Source: Chimonanthus salicifolius
Taxonomy: Eukaryota; Streptophyta; Magnoliopsida; Laurales; Calycanthaceae
NCBI GenBank assembly: GCA_013350335.1
Contig: CM023534.1
Coordinates: 11,313,542-11,377,541 of the forward strand
Direction: 5' to 3'
DNA length: 64,000 bases
A program made the translations under genes and the position numbers. Positions 48,801 to 60,747 of the stretch are shown piece by piece (the stretch's first letter is position 1; each line of letters opens with the position of its first letter). Under the pieces are notes generated by a model that worked only from the letters and a program-made list of their open reading frames with translations, made no database searches and was not told the DNA's origin.

Positions 48801-51390
48801 CATCAAAAATTAGTCTGACTGAATGAATCACCACATGGTTTTAAAGCGTGCAAAAATCAACAATTGACAAAGGTGCAATTTTGTCAAGGTTCAATAGTCG
48901 GTGAAGCTCAAGTATGGGATTCAATTGGTCATATAACCAATTTGCAGGTGAATAGTGAGTAAGAGGTGTGTACGGGGTAGAAATGGTACCATGGTGGGCC
49001 CCACATGAGGGGTTCTCATGCAAGGGTTTCCAGATGAAAATATGTTTATGCATGTCTAAAAACACAATTTTAAGTAGGTTCTATATCTAAAAGACAATTT
49101 TATTTGTTCAAATGTACTTAAACATAATTGTCTTTGGAACCATAAACAAGCCGTACCTAGAGAAATCCAATCAAGGTGAATTTAAAGTATCCATCCTCCA
49201 GAAGGAAAGTTTTCCATCCCACCCAACCCCAAGAGTTGGGTGATGTCCCTAAATGGGCCCTAAAGAACCAAACTACACAAATTCTGACAGTAGTATTCAT
49301 GGTCAAACATCTATAAGCAAAGCAATGTTAAATGATTATACTGATGATAATTTGGAAAAATAAGGGGAAAAAGGGAAAAATCCCCCAGATATATTTTTTA
49401 ATAGGCAAGCAAACACCCAAAAAAAGAGAAAATAAGAAAGAAAGAAAAAAAAACTACTGCCACAACACTAAGACTGCTACCGTTTGAGGTAAATCCAAAC
49501 AAGTCCTGATTCAATAGGAGATTCTGGTTAAGAACTGTAGGGAATTTCCTCCAGCAGCATGTAGTACGTTGGTGATAAATGGAAGGTTTGATGTTCCAAA
49601 AGACCAAAAACCAGATCCATAAGACATTCTTAGCCACTAAGTATCGATGGTCATGGACTGTCAGCTTAAACAATCAATGTCCCACAAACATTACTCGTGC
49701 CAAATGGCTTGTAATATCTCATAGATCCAATTTTTTTGTTCAAAACAACATCCACAATTCTCCATTTATAGTTGTTGGGGTCCATATCCCCACCAACATC
49801 TCAGCACTATATGACAATCCCAAGGATTCTCTTACAAAAATTCAAAAATCCCCTACAAGATTTAAACTCTCATCAAAATGCTCAATTTACAAATCTGAGA
49901 AATCCCCAACCCTAACTATTTTTACCCTTTATTTTCTGACATTCCAATTTTGACTCTCCAAAAAAAAAAAAAAAACCTTCAAGGTGAATGGCACAAATCT
50001 CATAAGGAAGAGGTTGTCAGGTAAAAATTATGCCGCATGCATGTCTGGCTACCTAGGTTCTAAGGAGTTTTAGCAGGAAACCATTTGAAATTGTGTTTGG
50101 AAGGGCATAAAATACTGCAAATGGGTATACCATAGATGTGAAACTCCAGTAAAGAGAGTAGCAAAAAGGACTGGTCTTCATGAGATGGTGATCCTCAAGA
50201 TAGTGCCATGAGAAGGTATGCATGTAACCCTATTCTTGCATAGTGGATTTGGATTGCGGCATAATGGTCTTTCCTATTGATTTGAGAAGGTTTTCCATGT
50301 AAACTCATCTATCTTCATTACTCTCTTTATTTCTCCATTTATACTTGCAGTGGTTGTGATGGATTAGCATATTGAGTCATCAAATTGTTGACATTCACAA
50401 GTGACTCATATAGAGGAGACGAGTTTCACATCGCTCCCCAACAATAGCCATCAGAGCCATGGTTGTCTACTGGGATTGTGTTCATGTGAGTTGATATGGA
50501 AATCAAAACAGTTTCTTGGTAATTGCATTCAAATTAGTAAATGGCGTGGGAAATCTTTCTGGAAATGTGTTTCATAGAAAACCCACATTCTTAGTCAAAT
50601 TTCCTGGAATGTGCTTTTATGTAACCAAACAGACCCTGAGAATGTGACAACTTCATGGTCACCAAATGGAAAACCAGGAAATATCCATGCTTGTGCATCC
50701 ACATAACCAAGCAACAGATAGTATGCCCCGAAGAACAAAAACTCTGATATAACAGTATTGAGCTATGAGCTCTCGTAACTAAGAATTGGGTTGCATGATA
50801 TGTGATAGTGGATGGACTCACCAGCTCCACCAAACCACAGCAGATTTTATGGACGTCTCTAGTAAAAAAAAATAGTATAATTAGACATCTCTAGCTTAGA
50901 TTAATGAAACGGACGGTCAAAATGGCATCCCAATTCATTCATCCACTTCATATGCCTAAGCTTGGATAGCTATAAATGTTAATCAGAGTGATTTTTTGCA
51001 TCATGCACATCGGGTCAAATGCTATCATTTGGAGTCACGAGTGGAACCATCCACTATCATATAGGTCATCAATGCCAGCATAGCTAATGTTGTTCTTTGA
51101 AGAAACTGTTTCCAGGAAAATCCACATTTCTTGGGAAGTGTTTCTGTTACCTTTCTCCTGGAAAGTCCGCATTACATGTTCTGCGTATAAGAGAAAGGAA
51201 TGAAAGAACGAAATAAAAATGACCTTGCGAGAACGGATAGGCGGGAGCCCCACGGCGCGGGAGTGCCGGTGCTGGGCCGGTTGGGGATCGAAGTGGCTAC
51301 TGGTGTTGATGAAGAATCGGGCGTTCCTAAGCCAAGATTTCGATCCTTCTGAGCAGCGTGATGGGATTTTCTCGCAGCGGGACAGAACAT
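36882..51390 (-). CDS. NUP133: Nuclear pore complex protein NUP133 (one apparent frameshift)
   Basis: Eight exons on the minus strand: 51224-51390 (ATG at 51390), 47238-47362, 45231-47088, 44035-44756, 43230-43388, 40265-40601, 38182-38249 and 36882-37421 (TGA). All have GT-AG borders. Recognisable parts are the N-terminal RPSTGTPAPWGSRLSVLAR and PIQPVFVVEFPQVVR, the beta-propeller region (FNSLIASAIPG, NGELWQFRCTASGIY, RSLVWRSHQLALIE), and the helical C-terminal half (WYCQRMVRSGLWSVAS, EGYQTLWNICCDLNDTGLLRSLM, HESMGPKGGFSCFVFNQLYE). NUP133 is a scaffold nucleoporin of the Y (NUP107-160) complex at the nuclear envelope. The exons total 3976 bases, one more than a multiple of three. The break is near 46693-46702, where frame changes between ENASPSAG and KTTPNWHQQQ; removing one base gives about 1324 residues. 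Intron 1 is 3.9 kb. Confidence 0.92.
38709..38867 (+). mobile_element. tRNA-derived SINE, second family
   Basis: A-box-like TTTGGCTTAAGAACC and a near-perfect B box (AAGTTCGAGTCCC) are followed by an unrelated body ending GTCATCAAAAAAATG. An 11-base direct repeat ATTTCACTATT flanks it (38698-38708 and 38868-38878). The body differs from the family at 4070. It lies in a NUP133 intron, antisense to that gene. Confidence 0.8.
39032..39257 (+). mobile_element. tRNA-derived SINE, copy 4 (best preserved)
   Basis: A box GGTTGGCCTAGTGGT, B-box-like GGGTTCAATCTT, body with GTGTGCAGGGAAGCGTGCAC and 3' end GGCACCTTCAGTCATTAAA plus a long A-rich tail. Flanked by a 16-base direct repeat AATATAACCARTTCTG at 39016-39031 and 39258-39273 with one difference. 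Inserted in a NUP133 intron, antisense. Confidence 0.88.
39293..39372. repeat. Iterated ATCGTA-type short repeat
   Basis: Many closely spaced copies of AATCGTA and TATCGTAAATCGT directly after the SINE insertion. Probably a simple-sequence expansion or the edge of an unidentified repeat. Confidence 0.6.
41700..42345 (-). mobile_element. RTE-type LINE fragment, interrupted by a second LINE
   Basis: The minus strand reads RWMCGVTKTRIAPIKEMM, then RECWLRWFWHIFKK at 42219-42341, matching the C-terminal part of RTE-type polymerases. The sequence resumes left of 41907 with NDVEWAHKTYMI. The two parts are separated by the 41918-42207 insertion. Outer limits are approximate. It lies in a NUP133 intron, same strand as the gene. 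Confidence 0.65.
41918..42207 (-). mobile_element. L1-type LINE 3' fragment nested in the RTE LINE
   Basis: It begins with a T run (poly(A) tail on the minus strand) and GAAACTTTGAGGACTTGATT, a 3' end like that of the LINE at 11281. It is flanked by an 11-base direct repeat GTACTAAGATT at 41907-41917 and 42208-42218. No reverse-transcriptase motif remains. Confidence 0.6.
47829..48113. repeat. Three-copy tandem repeat of about 95 bases
   Basis: Units begin near 47829, 47923 and 48016. Each contains CTTAYTAAAAACCGAGTCA (or a diverged form), an A/T stretch ending TTAAAATAAATA and a GTGTATGGAGCCCATGGGCC-like end. Lies in intron 1 of NUP133. Confidence 0.8.
49390..49680 (-). mobile_element. Possible LINE 3' remnant
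   Basis: On the minus strand it is T-rich low-complexity sequence ending TTTGGGTGTTTGCTTGCCTA and a short A run, in the style of the LINE 3' ends seen elsewhere here. No protein motif or target-site duplication supports it. The rest of NUP133 intron 1 (48114-51223) shows no other feature I can support. Confidence 0.25.
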
Positions 51391-51408
51391 GGCTAGGATT
51401 TCTGGAAT

Positions 51409-51428
51409 TAGGGTTTTGCTAGGGTTTT
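51409..51428 (-). promoter_or_regulatory. Two telo-box-like motifs upstream of NUP133
   Basis: AAAACCCTA occurs twice on the minus strand, 20-40 bases before the NUP133 ATG, probably in the 5' UTR. Telo boxes near transcription starts are known in plants from growth-related and housekeeping genes; the role here is inferred. Confidence 0.5.
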
Positions 51429-51748
51429 GGATGGTCTGAGGGGGTGAGACAGAAATGGGAGGGGAGAATTTTGAATTCAGGAATGCTCAGTAACAGAATT
51501 GATGAATGAGAAGAGACCGTGGCAAGAAAATTTCACTCATCGGGAATAAATCATTCCAAGTGAGAAACTAAGGAGAATGCTAGCCACAATGGCTGTAAAA
51601 TATTAAGGATTATGAATTGTGAAATTATATTTTTATTAGTTTTAATATTTTAATTAAGATTTTCATTGTTATAAATTATTATTTTTTTATTATCCATTTG
51701 ATAACGTAGAATGATTGGATAAACATGAAATTATAGGCACATTCTATC

Positions 51749-51751
<3 letters not shown>

Positions 51752-51829
<78 letters not shown>
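51752..51829. repeat. (TA)n microsatellite, about 39 units
   Basis: Uninterrupted TA tract. It gives rise to an artefactual poly-Ile/Tyr reading frame. Confidence 0.95.
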
Positions 51830-51832
<3 letters not shown>

Positions 51833-54800
51833 CATTTATATACTTCCACAATTATTTTAAACTTCGTTCTATTTATCTATTCTTCTCAAGTATAAAGTTG
51901 CTTTTTTTTTTAATTTACGTGTGGAAAACAGTGGAAAATCCAGAGGTCTCAAGTATAAAGTTACTTTTCAAATCAGTTTAAATGAATTAGGCTATTGAAA
52001 AAACAAGACTATAGAGTTGGATTTTTCATCTACTTTGATCTCTTGTTGGTGTATCATTCCCTAAAAGACCTGTGAAATCAAAAGAGTAAGAAACGCATTA
52101 ATGATACAATAAATGGAAAACAACCCATGATCTAGTGAGAGTGGTGTAGACTATACAGCATAGAAACTGCCTTTCATCCACAATTTAATAAATCAACAAT
52201 TCATAAACTATTGTCCTTCGTCCACAATTTAATTAAGCAGAAAGTGCGACTTTATGTCAAATTATATTTTCAACATAATTCACTACAAATTTAAGAAAAC
52301 TTGAAATTCATAAATTACTTATTTGTAACGCAAAATAATTCCAACTCGAGACTCATGCTTTCCTTTTTCAATTTTCTCCAATATTTGGGTTTTTTTTTTT
52401 TAAAATGGCCAAATGAGGCACTTATTTATAACTTATGCATGATAGCAAAGATAAACAAAAAATCTACACGATAAAATTGTAAATCAACTAAGTGCAGCCC
52501 AATGGGCTTGAAATGGGCCCAAGTGCAGCTCAAATGCTCAATGGGCTGGCTTGGGCCCACATGTATGATGAGCTAGGCCTGGTCGATCTCGTGACAATAA
52601 GCAAGGCAATTAATTTTTAGAGATAGAAAGTGTGGATTGCTTAGGTCAAATTAGGTGGATGACTTAGTTCAATGGGTACTAAACCAGCCATCATTACACA
52701 AATCCTTACATAAAAATGGTTAAACACATAATTAGTGTGGTAGTCAATTGGTTTGTTAAATAAGTGTAATTTGTAATGGTACAATGATACAATTTGAGTA
52801 CAAGAATGGGCTGCTTTCATTGGTTATTAAAGCCATGTTCTTTTATTTATATTATTATTTAAACATGTTGTTTAAGTTTGTCTTTCCTGTTTTAGCTCTC
52901 CCCACTGCTTATCTTCAAATTCTCATTTAGAGTAATTTATATTACATTTAATATAAAACTATATCTCTTTTTAAATAATTTTTTGTCATTGTATGACCCA
53001 CATTTTCTACTTGAATGTTGTAATTTTAGGACTCGATTGTTGTAATTATATGGGATTTAAAATTAGAATTTAAAAACTCAAAATAATTTGATCAAATTGT
53101 TCAAATTGAGTCAACTCATCAACTCATTGTGTCAAACGAATCAATACGTCTTATCGATTTTTTTATAAATGAATTGAAAAACTTATCTAGGTTATTTGAA
53201 TCAATAAAATTTTAAATTTGGAAATTTTTAATTTCTTTAGAAGAATTAGAATGTTGACAATCTACTCTCTTAAAAGTTTGAAGGGCATTTACTTTCCACA
53301 TGACCCCATTCATATATTCTCTATTTTAATTTTTTTTATATTTTATATTTTCAATTTTTTATGATTTTTTTAGTTTTTGTCGAGAGTTGGTAAGATCATC
53401 CTTGACGGTGAGAGATACCACTAATGGTGGTGGATCACCAAATAATAGCCCCATCCCCTACTAAATCAATTAAAAATAAAATATTAGTTGAGTTTCCCAT
53501 ACTACTAACTTATGGAGGATTGGGTAATATATTTTAGGCCCATATAACAACAATTTAGAGAGGTTTTGCGAATTTAGTTAAATTTTAAGAATATTTTAAT
53601 TTTTTTACTTTTTTATAATTGAAAAACCCATTTGTTTTTGAAATATATCTAAAGTGTTCAAAACAATTAAATTATCTTTTATAAACAAAAAAAAAAAAAC
53701 AATTTAGAAGAACCTTTTCTTCTTTATTTTGCTTCATTTTTCATTTACTTTCAAACAAAGAGCACTCAAATTTTTACTATTTATAATTTTCTCAAGAGCT
53801 TTTCGAGGTTCTCCTAAAAGTCAATAGGATTTTTTATTTTATTTTCTTGGTTTTCTTCATATTCTTTTCTCAATTTCGTCTCTTTTTTTATTAGTTTTGA
53901 TGGAATAATATTTTAATTATGTTTATTCTTTTCTTTCCTTATGATCTGTATCATGGGTAATTTTGCCATTTTACATGATAGAATCCATCTTCAGTGAAAA
54001 AGGGTTCATGAAATTTTTGTAAATACTTATGATTTAAAAAAAAAATTAAAACATTATTTTTTAAACAAATAATAAAAAAATTATACGTGGTGGTGACTTT
54101 GGCAATAGAGGAGCTTCAAAAGATCAAATTGTGGTTATTTAAGCTAATATTTAATTTAATTAAAATACAAACAAATAGACCAAGTTTTTCAGTATTTTAC
54201 CATATTAGTTTCAATTCATAGTTTAAAAATAAGAAATATGTATGAGATTGGTGTACTGTAAAAAATGTTAGAATTTTATGAGAGATTTTGTGCAAGACTT
54301 CATCCTTCATTTTTAGTATTTAATTTTAAATGATAAAAATGTATTGATATAAAATAATTGACTTTTAAAACAATATTATAAAGTTATAATGATTGGATGA
54401 AAGACTTTTTTATAAATTATTTCTGTTCATATTATTTTTATAGGAAGTCATCTCTCGTAACAATTTTGTTTAGATTTACCAATGTCACTTAAATCACAAA
54501 AAAGAAAATATGTAAAAAGTATTTTAAATCTTAATTTATTTATGACAAATTTGAAGAATGTAGTTCTAAATCTTCTTAAATTTACGTTCAATATAAGATT
54601 CAACTCAAAAAATTATCAAAATATTTTTTAATTAAAATAAAATTACCTTAATATACTATCCAAAATGTATCTGAATTATCAACTATACGAACCGCAGCAC
54701 GATACGTATAGATTATATGTTGTGTATCATCTAATATATATCAATAGATCTATACTCATAATTTATCCTTATCCAATTCAAACACATACATTAAAATAAA

Positions 54801-55639
54801 AAAAATTTACTTAATTATTAAAAAAGTTAGACAATGATAATAATATCAATGGACAGGTATGAAATTAGTGTTGCTTTGTGGGTAACAACGAGTGATTGCG
54901 TACACACAATAACTGTTCACTGGTTATTAGTGCAAGAAATACTGCACAATTTTCATGAGTTTGAAAATAAAATTTTAACTTAAAATCATAAAGACTTTAA
55001 TAAATTAATTTTGTCTTTGTACTAAATAAATAAAATATAATTTATAAAAAATACGTTTAATAAATATAATTAAAAGATGATATTGTAAAAGGAAAATATT
55101 AAAATAATAAAATAACATAAACAATATTTTTGATAAGTACAATGTAATAGACTACAAGATCTCATCATTTAAAAATATAATTATAAAATATCATATATTA
55201 AAATAAATCAAGGCCAAAGTGATCAATAATCATTTGATCTAAATACTAAAAACATCATTTAATTTTAATTTATATTTTTTTAATTCATATAATAGACCAC
55301 TAACTCACGAAATATTTCAAATAAAAGATATTTTTATTACTTTTGTATTTTCTGCCCACCAAATACATGTCAATTAATTAAAAAAATAAAATTTTATTAA
55401 GACTTTTAACTAAAATACATTAATGAGATATTTTATAAAATGAATTTTAAAGACTACGTAGTTGGGTATAGTATAAAGTTGATCATATATATAATTTGCT
55501 CTTAATTACCCTGTATTTTGACTTTTAACTTTTCAAAAAATAATAAATTGTACTTGCCAAGATTATATATTTAGATTTTTTTTTTATAGTGAAATTTTAT
55601 ATTCTTTATATTTATATTGAATCTAAACAATTTTTTTTT
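51830..55639. other. Long AT-rich intergenic region, no gene recognised
   Basis: About 3.8 kb between the divergent NUP133 and ARM-repeat genes. Very AT-rich, with no reading frame of note, no RNA gene and no bounded repeat. A GGGCTT/GGGCCC-rich stretch at about 52495-52580 resembles dispersed plant repeats also seen near 2050-2170 and 34950-35050. Confidence 0.5.
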
Positions 55640-55920
55640 ATTAGAGTTTCTCGCGCGTAAGATTAGCCGCCTCAGTCTCGTTGAATATTTTGTTTTTAAA
55701 TACCGGCCGGCCACGCCGGTCCCTCGTGACGTCTGGAATACTGTGCTTTCCTCTCTCCGTTCCTTTGGAACCTCCTCTTCTTCTCCTCCTTCTTAAATCG
55801 TATCCTTCTCTTTCTTCTATCTCGAGATAATATCCACCGTCAGATTCCAAATACCCCTTTCATCCACTAGAGGAAACCCTCTTTTCTCTGCGGCTTAGGG
55901 TTTTGGAAGGTCGGGTTGGA
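55640..55920 (+). promoter_or_regulatory. Promoter and leader region of the ARM-repeat gene
   Basis: An abrupt shift from AT-rich to GC-rich DNA. It contains a weak TATA-like TTTTTAAATACC (about 55692-55703), a TGACGTC core at 55727-55733 (bZIP-type site), pyrimidine-rich leader-like DNA, and a telo-box-like TTAGGGTTTTGG near 55896. The leader to the ATG at 56541 would be about 800 bases, so it may contain an intron. Confidence 0.45.
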
Positions 55921-56540
55921 ATTCTGATCAATTGATCAGTTCTGCCATTCTCAATGTCAATTTCAAGACACATGTTAAAAAGGTGATGATCTTCTTCTTC
56001 TTTCGAAAATCTTGCATGATTGATGAATTCAGAATTTCATTTCCAATCTGTTTTTTTTTTTTTAAAGTGATATGACGGCTCGAACCCACAAATTTGGATA
56101 ATTACTACTTACCAGCTATCAGTGTGATGATTAATGAAAAAAAATATGTTGGAATTGGAGTTGTTAATGTTTTGGGAAATGCTGTGGAAAATGTATCTGT
56201 GATTGGATATCAATTGTAATTTTTGGAAGGAAACCAATTGATGCTTGTCACATCACCAACCAAACAAAAAAGTGGGGCAATTCCTGAGTGCATGCAACAT
56301 CTCGTTTTGTTGGCTGTTGTGATGAGAGGAATTCGATAATCAATGTTTCTTAAACTAACCTGAAGAAAGCCCAAATTTTATTGTAACCTTTTTAGGTTCA
56401 TTTTCTTGAGGAACTTCAGTGGAATTGGCAGCAACAAGAAATTTTTAATGGGATTTGCTTGAATTTGTGAGAACAAGCCTTCTCTTAAAACCATCCAAAT
56501 AAATAAAGGAATTGGGAATTGGGAATTGAAGCGCGTTTTG

Positions 56541-57899
56541 ATGGATTGGATTCAAGTACCCCATCTCTATGAAGAAACCATTGCCTGTGGGAGTGAGGCT
56601 TTGAAAATAAGAGCCACAGTAGAGCTCGGACGGCGTTCTGAGGATGCACCTGATTCTGTTTTAGCACAAACTGCTCCAATCCTTGTAGAACTTCTGGGGC
56701 ATCCTGTTCACAATTCTCGCCCGTCTATTCAAGCATCTGCTGCTTATTGCCTGAACTGCTTTGCTTGTCAAGGTGACGGTGCATTGTGCATGCTCATTGG
56801 CCAGTCGAGTGCTGTCCTGGCTCTTCTGAGGCTGTTGCCGCAGTCAGAAGGCCAGTTTCGGAGGGTGTTTGCGAAATGCCTTAGGACTGTTGTTTGCTGT
56901 GATAGTAATGGTAGGACAATTCTGGCCAGAAATGGTGGCTTGAGCATTATTCTAGATTTGATTTCTTCATCCGCTGACGACACAAAGAAGTATTTGCTGG
57001 AGATTTTAAGCTCACTAGTGATGTTGAGGGAGATGAGACGAGAAATTGTCATTTTAAATGGTCTTTCCTCACTCATTGAATCTGCTAGAAATGGCAAAAT
57101 GGTCTCTAGAACCAGAGCTGTTCAGGCTATTGGGTTACTTGGTGTGACAAGAAGAGTGAGGCAGATGCTTGTTGACTTGGATGTGATTCCTGCTCTCACC
57201 TCTTTGCTGCAGGATGGAGATGTGTCAGCCAAGTTGACAGCTGGTAATGCACTGGGTATAATCTCCTCGCATGTTGATTATCTCAGGCCAGTTGCCCGAG
57301 CAGGGGCTATTCCCTTGTTTGCAGAGTTGTTACAAGGCCCGGAGCCGCTTGGGAGGGAAATTGCAGAAGACGTGTTCTGCATCTTGGCTATAGCAGAAGA
57401 GAATGCAGTCTCGATTTCTGAACACTTGGTGAGGATTCTTCAAGGCAATAACGATGAGGCAAAAGCTGCAGCTGCGGATGTTCTATGGGATTTGTCAGGT
57501 TACAAGCATTCAGTATCTGTTGTCCGTAACTCCGGAGCAATACCACTTCTGCTAGATCTGTTAAGGGGTGGGAATGAGGGTGTTAGAGAGAAGGCATCTG
57601 GTGCTGTTGCCCAGTTGAGCTATGATGGGGCAGATAGAGCAGCTTTGGCTGATGCGGGTGCCATTCCCCTACTCATTGGCTTGCTGCAAGAAGAATCAGA
57701 GGAGCTAAAGGATAATGCGGCAGAAGCTCTGATCAAATTTTCAGAAGATCCATTGCTGCGGGAAAGAATATCAGATGCATTGCATATTCCATCGTTTCAG
57801 CGGATACAAGATAGACTTGTCCGAGTCCGTGCAACCGATGTGCATATGGTTCGATCCTTAAGCCGATTGAGTATTGAGCAGTTCACTGGGGACCCATAA
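56541..57899 (+). CDS. Armadillo-repeat protein (452 aa)
   Basis: An intronless frame from ATG at 56541 (MDWIQVPHLYEE) to TAA at 57899; the frame is open a little further upstream but has no ATG there. From about residue 20 onward it is made of ARM repeats, about ten, with typical units such as VIPALTSLLQDGDVSAKLTAG, GAIPLLLDLLRGGNEGVREK and GAIPLLIGLLQEESEELKDN (each followed by NA..AL..LS-type helices). ARM repeats build a superhelix that binds other proteins. There is no U-box before the repeats, so it is not a plain PUB-type E3 ligase, and no importin-beta-binding domain or membrane segment. The specific partner and role cannot be told. The frame is intact. Confidence 0.9.
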   Translation: MDWIQVPHLYEETIACGSEALKIRATVELGRRSEDAPDSVLAQTAPILVELLGHPVHNSRPSIQASAAYCLNCFACQGDGALCMLIGQSSAVLALLRLLPQSEGQFRRVFAKCLRTVVCCDSNGRTILARNGGLSIILDLISSSADDTKKYLLEILSSLVMLREMRREIVILNGLSSLIESARNGKMVSRTRAVQAIGLLGVTRRVRQMLVDLDVIPALTSLLQDGDVSAKLTAGNALGIISSHVDYLRPVARAGAIPLFAELLQGPEPLGREIAEDVFCILAIAEENAVSISEHLVRILQGNNDEAKAAAADVLWDLSGYKHSVSVVRNSGAIPLLLDLLRGGNEGVREKASGAVAQLSYDGADRAALADAGAIPLLIGLLQEESEELKDNAAEALIKFSEDPLLRERISDALHIPSFQRIQDRLVRVRATDVHMVRSLSRLSIEQFTGDP

Positions 57900-59861
57900 A
57901 CTCACCATAGTTTTTCCCATGGTATGTTCATAGATGTTTGTAAATAGTATATGGAGTTCATGTGCCCTAGTTACAGTCTAGTCAGTCATTGTTTAGTAAC
58001 AGTAAAAAATGGTTTAATGTGGTTTTAAACTGGCTAACTAGCTGTCCTGTTCATATATCTGTCTACTTGTCTAACTGTATAATATATAAGAGATTATATG
58101 TTTCATATTTTTTATGGATGTGCTTTGGTGATCACTAGATATGATAGCAATCCATTCTGTAGGTGATTAGATTATCTGGATTTTAAATGATCCATACTTC
58201 ACACTATTGTTTGTGCCTCTTCTGGTCCATTCAGGACATAACCCTCATTGGCATTGCCTAAAGTTAGTGCACACAATCATTCCCAACTATAAAGTTGAAA
58301 ATATAGATTTAAATTCATGTAGGATGTGTTAAATTTGGATAAAGAAGGGTTTTTTTTAAAGAACTTGTGAAAAATTTAGAGCTTTTTTAGATTAAGCAAA
58401 GAGATTAAAAGTTTTTTTCAAATTAAAAAAATATTAAAGTTTAAATATCCCTGAAGATGTGCGCAACCATCATCTATGCAAATGGGTTACAAATTTTTAT
58501 TGGAATTGGGATGAACAGCTTTCACCCACCTTCTTTCTGGGAATATGAAGTTTAAGCATATTGCAAAGAATTTCCATAGTCAGCACTTGATGATGTATTT
58601 TCTTCTAAGCCTCTCTCTCCCTACACGTGCCAAATGATTTCTCTTTCACCACACGTGCCGAAGACCTGCAATCATACTTCTATTTCATGGACCCCAAGAC
58701 CACTAAATAAGCAAAAGTTTTAAGCCAACTCCACGTTGTTGAGTGATGATTATCATGACATAGATTCCTTCAAAATATGAACTTGTAACATAATTTCTTG
58801 CATTTTATATCATATATAAAAGAATACTAAAATAACGTTTCATAATTCTTAGCTGCTAGTGTGGTCATAAAAGATTTTATTTTTAAATATGAGATTTATG
58901 ATTTTTCTAAATAATAGATTTATTCTTTTGTTTACTTGTGATCTATTTTAATTGTAAAAAAGTATACATATCAGACTTGAACCATTGACATCCGCTAGAA
59001 AGTAAACTGCCGTTCTTAAGCCTCTCTGACTAATTCTACTGTAGAGGCCTACGATAGACACTAATTCTCCTCCAAACACAACTTACTACTTTCATAGTTG
59101 CTCTTCAAAGAGCAACTTTTCTCAAAATCATAAAGGGTGCTGAGTTGGAATCCTCTCTCTTTCAATTTTTAACATTTTAATTTAGAAAAAAATGCCAAAA
59201 ATTATACTAGATGGAAATATCTTATATAGTTGGATCTTATATAATATTGACCCTTATAAAATTTACCTCTCATCCAATGCAGTGAGGGTGAAACCTGATC
59301 CAGTAGATTAACAGATAGGCCCATTAATGATCTGACGAACACATACATTCTATTCCATATTTCTATATACTTAGAAAAACCAAAAGGAAGAAGGAAAATT
59401 ATGAAAGCAATGGGTGGAAAAGTGGAAACAACTGAAAGCGAATGGATTTCAAATGTTGCTTACTTTCAACGCTGTTTCCACTCCGTAAAGCAAGGTCTGA
59501 AAAGAATTAGGCGGGGAAGAATTTGACTCACTCACAGACCACTCTACCAATTTGACAAATTTAAAGACCACTCGTACTCCTCGGGACCACCAACCACCAT
59601 TCACACCCTTTAGCCACCCTTTTTATCATCAATTCAATCTTCTCCACTCCCTCCCTTTGGTAGTATGGTACTATGGTGGGCTTCTTTTCTCAGCTTGGTG
59701 CCCCTCTATTTTTAATTTTTTGATATATTTATTACTCACCAGCCATGTTTTCTTTATATGCTTCATGAAGTCGAAACATTAGAGAGAGAATTGTGTGGAC
59801 CTCTAAGTGAAAAAAAAAAATCAGTTATTTATCTCATTTTTTTTATAAAATATAATTGATA
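57900..59861. other. Intergenic, 3' UTR then AT-rich DNA
   Basis: The first 200 bases probably hold the ARM gene's 3' UTR. The rest is AT-rich with no gene or bounded repeat that I can support. Confidence 0.45.
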
Positions 59862-60052
59862 TTCCTACCGTCCCAAATTAGTTGTCTTATATGGATTTTG
59901 GAATTGTTCCAAAATAATTATCTTATTTATATTAGAGTAGTTTAAAGTGTATTGAAAATGGATGAGATCATAGGAAGTGCTAGTCTTATATAGAGAGTTT
60001 CTTAAAAAATACAAATATTTTAAATGAGATAAATAAAATAAGACGGAGGGAG
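59862..60052. mobile_element. Stowaway-type MITE
   Basis: Ends are TTCCTACCGTCCCAAATTA (left) and GACGGAGGGAG (right), the worn form of the classic CTCCCTCCGT Stowaway inverted repeat. They are flanked by TA dinucleotides (59860-59861 and 60053-60054). About 190 bases, no coding capacity. Stowaway elements are moved by Tc1/mariner transposases. Confidence 0.85.
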
Positions 60053-60459
60053 TATAAGTTTTGAATAAGCACCTATTCCCTTTTATATAACTAAAATTTT
60101 TAAAAAAATTAGTAAACTCTACAAAAGTATTGAATTTTATGTTCTATGATCAAATCCGATTGAATTTTCTTTGAGCAAGATGGTATGGATAGTTTGAGCA
60201 CGGTGATAAATATCGACAATATATTGAATATCGTCCGATATCACGTATCAGGATATTAAAACTCCTGAATCAAATTATGTTTTTAATGTAAAAAAATAAA
60301 AAATAAAAAATAATTTAAATTTATTAAAAAATATAAAAATATGATTTGATTCGCGATTTTCCACACGTAAATTCAAAAAATGAAATTATTTTATAAAATA
60401 TATCAAGAATAAAGGTTTTAACCATGATTTTGACTTTGCTAGATGGGCTTGGACGGGGC

Positions 60460-60466
60460 TATAAAT
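60460..60466 (+). promoter_or_regulatory. Possible TATA box of the RINGv gene
   Basis: TATAAAT, 288 bases before the ATG at 60748, which would give a leader of about 250 bases. Bases 60540-60747 look like a pyrimidine-rich 5' UTR. The match is good but no other evidence ties it to transcription. Confidence 0.45.
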
Positions 60467-60747
60467 TGGCGTGCTCGTACGAGCTACCTTTGGAACCAGT
60501 CTAATTTTGTTTACTGTGTAGGACGCCTGGACTCCTTTTGGTCTCTAGTCTCTACATTCGGGACTCTCCTCTTTCATGTCGTCTGCTGTTAGCAAGCTTC
60601 CAATTTTTATTTTCTATTCTTCATTCAAGTAATTTCTAACAGAACTCCCCCTAATCAAATCTAGGGTTTATTTTTTTCCCTCAAAATCTCCAAATACTAG
60701 GCTTCTTAGCCGGGAATTCCTTGAATTTTCCGTCTTTTCTGAAGTCG

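Noticed and set aside
51715..51981. An 88-residue frame with a long Ile/Tyr repeat
   Set aside because: It is a translation of the (TA)n microsatellite.
55641..55850. Arg-rich minus-strand frame
   Set aside because: It is antisense to the GC-rich promoter and leader of the ARM-repeat gene and resembles nothing known.
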